DNA of 64,000 nucleotides from assembly GCA_022824265.1 (NCBI GenBank), contig JAJEAG010000043.1, forward strand, positions 1-64,000, given 5' to 3'. This document shows positions 62,058 to 64,000 of this stretch, piece after piece (within the stretch, counting starts at the first letter, position 1; every line of letters starts with the position of its first letter). The notes below the pieces were generated by a model that did not search any database, was not told the DNA's origin, and worked only from the letters and a program-made list of their open reading frames with translations. The position numbers and the translations under genes were made by a program. The DNA is from Candidatus Poribacteria bacterium. Lineage in GTDB: Bacteria; Poribacteria; WGA-4E; WGA-3G.

Positions 62058-63080
62058 CTACGATATTTCAGACATTTTAACAGGACGATTTTCACGAAGC
62101 GATTTTAAGGCTGCATATCCCATCACAATTGGCACTCTACCATCTGCACCTGTAACCAGCGGTTGCGTCTCCTCTTGTATACACCGAACAAACGCTTGTA
62201 ACTCAGTTAGATATGCATCCTTATAACGTTCCACAAAAAAGTCTGGTAGTGGTGCTGAACGACTTCCTTCACTCCTACTGAAAGTTACAGTATCTGTCAT
62301 CGGATTATCAGCAGTAACCATCCCCTTTGAACCAAATACCTCTACACGTTGATCATATCCATAGACAGCCTCTCTGCTGTTATCAATAGTTGCAAGCACA
62401 CCGTTTTGAAAACGCAATGTTATTAGCGCAGTATCAATATCTCCTACTTCACCGATTTTTGGATCAACACATACCCCTCCGACTGCAAATATTTCAACTA
62501 CTTCATCTCCTATAAGATACCTTGCCATATCAAAATCGTGTATAGTCATATCAAGGAACATCCCACCCGATACTTTGACATATTCTATCGGTGGAGGTGC
62601 GGGGTCTCGACTTGTAATTCGCATGATGTGTGGTTCACCGATTTCACCAGAGGCTACTGCATCACGAACCCTCATGAAGTTCACATCAAACCTACGATTG
62701 AAACCGACTTGAAATTTAACACCTGCTTTTTCAACAATCGCTAAGATTTCATCAATCTGTTCTAAATCTAATGCTATTGGCTTCTCGCAAAAGATATGCT
62801 TACCTGCCTGGGCTGCAGCTTGACATATCTCAACGTGTGTATCTGTTGAAGAAGCAACAATCACACCGTTAATGTTCGAATCAGTCAATAGGGAGTTGTA
62901 ATCGGTCATTATTTTAGGAATATTGAACTGTACAGCAAGGGATTCTGCTGTTTCAGTGTCTAAACTACAAATAGTTATGAGATCTGCATCGGGTATATTT
63001 TGAGAAAGATGTTGAATGTGGAGTTTACCGATGCGTCCTGTGCCGATTACACCAATACCGAGTTTGGAAGGTTTTTTCAT
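62058..63080 (-). CDS. iolG: inositol 2-dehydrogenase-like oxidoreductase
   Basis: This 340-residue Gfo/Idh/MocA enzyme has GIGVIGTGRIGKLHIQHL (Rossmann), the family HIFCEKPIALDLEQ, and FQVGFNRRFDVNF. It also has the catalytic block SGGMFLDMTIHDFDMARYL with Asp and His (DMTIHDFD). It resembles myo-inositol dehydrogenase, which oxidises myo-inositol to scyllo-inosose, though a related polyol is possible. It overlaps the upstream isomerase gene by 4 nt (ATGA), indicating coupling. It is convergent with the ATPase gene. Confidence 0.88.
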   Translation of the reverse strand: MKKPSKLGIGVIGTGRIGKLHIQHLSQNIPDADLITICSLDTETAESLAVQFNIPKIMTDYNSLLTDSNINGVIVASSTDTHVEICQAAAQAGKHIFCEKPIALDLEQIDEILAIVEKAGVKFQVGFNRRFDVNFMRVRDAVASGEIGEPHIMRITSRDPAPPPIEYVKVSGGMFLDMTIHDFDMARYLIGDEVVEIFAVGGVCVDPKIGEVGDIDTALITLRFQNGVLATIDNSREAVYGYDQRVEVFGSKGMVTADNPMTDTVTFSRSEGSRSAPLPDFFVERYKDAYLTELQAFVRCIQEETQPLVTGADGRVPIVMGYAALKSLRENRPVKMSEIS

Positions 63081-63976
63081 TCTGATACAAGTGTGTTTAG
63101 ATATTGAAAATTGCGTTCTGCACTCTCATAAGGACTACCCATTCCCGGTAGAACATCTTGTTCAACGACGATCCAACCATCGTATTCCATAATTCCTAAC
63201 TCCGCTACAAACGCTGGAAAGTCAACATCTCCCTGACCCAATTCGCAAAAAACACCTTTGCCAACTGACTGAAAATAATCCCACTTGTCTTTACGAGAAC
63301 GGGCAGCAATTTCAGGATGACAATCTTTGAAGTGCACGTGCCAAATCCGTTCAGCGTGCTGTTCAAATATGTCAAGCGGTTCACCACCACCGAATCGGTA
63401 ATGTCCCGTATCAAAACATAAACCGACCAGATGCGGATCTGTGCGTTGCATCAACGTGCCCACTTCCGATGGTGTTTCTATATATCCTGCACAGTGATGA
63501 TGAAATACGGTGCGGAGTCCTGTGTTATCTCGTACTGATTTCGCGATACGATCAACTCCATCTACAAAAGTGTCCCACTGCTCTTGTGTTAAGGCGTGTT
63601 CTGGACGGATACGTCCTGCATTATTCGTGCGTTGTGGGATTGTGCCGTTGTCATCTGCAAGCACAATGAATGGCGTGTTACCAGCGACAGCTGCCAACAG
63701 ACGCGCATGTTGTAATGCAGACTTCTCTCCTGCTGCGTGTGACTCTGCATCTGCAAGTGCCACCGGAACGAATGCTCCTAACATCGTTAACTCGCGTGCT
63801 GCAAGTTCGTCGCGGAGTTTAGCGGGGTCAGTCGGCATGAATCCCCAATCTCCAAGTTCAGTGCCGCTATAACCGATTGCGTGCATTTCGTCTAATACTT
63901 GTGTGTAGTCGAGGGATTTGCCTTGTAGGTCGAATTCAAGGACTCCCCAGGAGCATGGGGCATTTGCTATTTTCAT
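63077..63976 (-). CDS. sugar phosphate isomerase/epimerase (IolE-like TIM barrel)
   Basis: This 299-residue AP-endonuclease-2-type TIM barrel opens IANAPCSWGVLEFD, typical of IolE (scyllo-inosose dehydratase) and related xylose-isomerase-like proteins. It has LRTVFHHHCAGYIETPSE, GLCFDTGHYRFGGGEP and IWHVHFKDC with metal-binding His, Asp and Glu. The final WIVVEQDVLPG supplies the last ligand. It overlaps iolG by 4 nt, so both act in one inositol-like pathway. Length matches IolE. Confidence 0.88.
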   Translation of the reverse strand: MKIANAPCSWGVLEFDLQGKSLDYTQVLDEMHAIGYSGTELGDWGFMPTDPAKLRDELAARELTMLGAFVPVALADAESHAAGEKSALQHARLLAAVAGNTPFIVLADDNGTIPQRTNNAGRIRPEHALTQEQWDTFVDGVDRIAKSVRDNTGLRTVFHHHCAGYIETPSEVGTLMQRTDPHLVGLCFDTGHYRFGGGEPLDIFEQHAERIWHVHFKDCHPEIAARSRKDKWDYFQSVGKGVFCELGQGDVDFPAFVAELGIMEYDGWIVVEQDVLPGMGSPYESAERNFQYLNTLVSE

Positions 63977-64000
63977 CTAATTACCAAATAAATGTTCTCA

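Noticed and set aside
1-64000. tRNA, rRNA and other structural RNA genes
   Set aside because: I read the larger intergenic gaps for T-loop/anticodon patterns and rRNA-like blocks and found none; a short or unusual RNA could still be missed without a covariance search.

Overview
The window reads as chromosomal DNA of a diderm (Gram-negative-type) bacterium. Base composition is AT-leaning, most genes have clear Shine-Dalgarno (SD) sites, TTG starts are fairly common, and several upstream regions carry near-consensus sigma70-type promoters with 17-nt spacers. A LolA homologue, lipoprotein signal peptides and MacA/MacB-type exporter parts imply an outer membrane. The gene mix is a complete Pup-proteasome locus, WD40 and TPR proteins, PhyH-like dioxygenase, ThuA-like protein, several Gfo/Idh/MocA oxidoreductases, a sulfatase-fold enzyme, a SUMF1-domain lipoprotein, Uma2, and many short intergenic palindromes. 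It most resembles Candidatus Poribacteria or a neighbouring uncultured phylum. That placement is an inference from gene content, not a measured phylogeny.

Layout. 1-620: 5' end of a TnpB gene cut by the window edge, then repeat-rich non-coding DNA. 0.6-9.5 kb: a lipoprotein, a DUF58 protein, four tandem VOC-fold paralogues, cobalamin-dependent methionine synthase (metH) and a SUMF1-domain lipoprotein. 9.8-13.5 kb: an unknown gene, then lolA-pgsA-thpR-recA, a compact housekeeping run. 13.7-20.2 kb: the complete Pup-proteasome locus in mycobacterial order (ATPase mpa/arc, dop, pup, prcB, prcA, pafA), followed by ppdK. 23-33 kb: Uma2, cupin, Gfo/Idh/MocA, rtcB, a lipoprotein, ThuA-like, PhyH-like, argH, pyrF and a sulfatase-fold protein. 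33.7-41.2 kb: ferredoxin-NADP reductase, then a minus-strand operon of two TPR membrane proteins and a secreted WD40/trypsin-like protease. 41.5-42.8 kb: an ISAs1-family insertion sequence with recognisable ends. 42.9-48.8 kb: DUF547, Gfo/Idh/MocA, a giant WD40 protein and a prenyltransferase-repeat protein. 49-62 kb: an expanded MacAB-like export region with four FtsX/MacB permeases, one adaptor, one minimal permease and one ATPase. It is interrupted by a TcmP-Gp37/Gp68 pair and by a metallo-beta-lactamase/DegT pair. 62-64 kb: an inositol-dehydrogenase-like gene overlapping a sugar isomerase gene.

How the genes work together. Mpa/Arc, PrcA and PrcB form an ATP-dependent proteasome; Dop activates Pup, which ends in GGQ, and PafA ligates it to substrates. 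The TPR-TPR-WD40/protease operon looks like a membrane-anchored envelope sensing or proteolysis module with no function I can name. TcmP with Gp37/Gp68 is a recurrent but biochemically undefined pair. The exporter cluster supplies several alternative permeases that probably share one ATPase and one adaptor.

No rRNA, tRNA, CRISPR array or riboswitch was recognised. Several TIR-bounded or palindromic intergenic elements (309-410, 486-554, 3868-3895, 8306-8424, 9584-9675, 33210-33500) look like small dispersed repeats.
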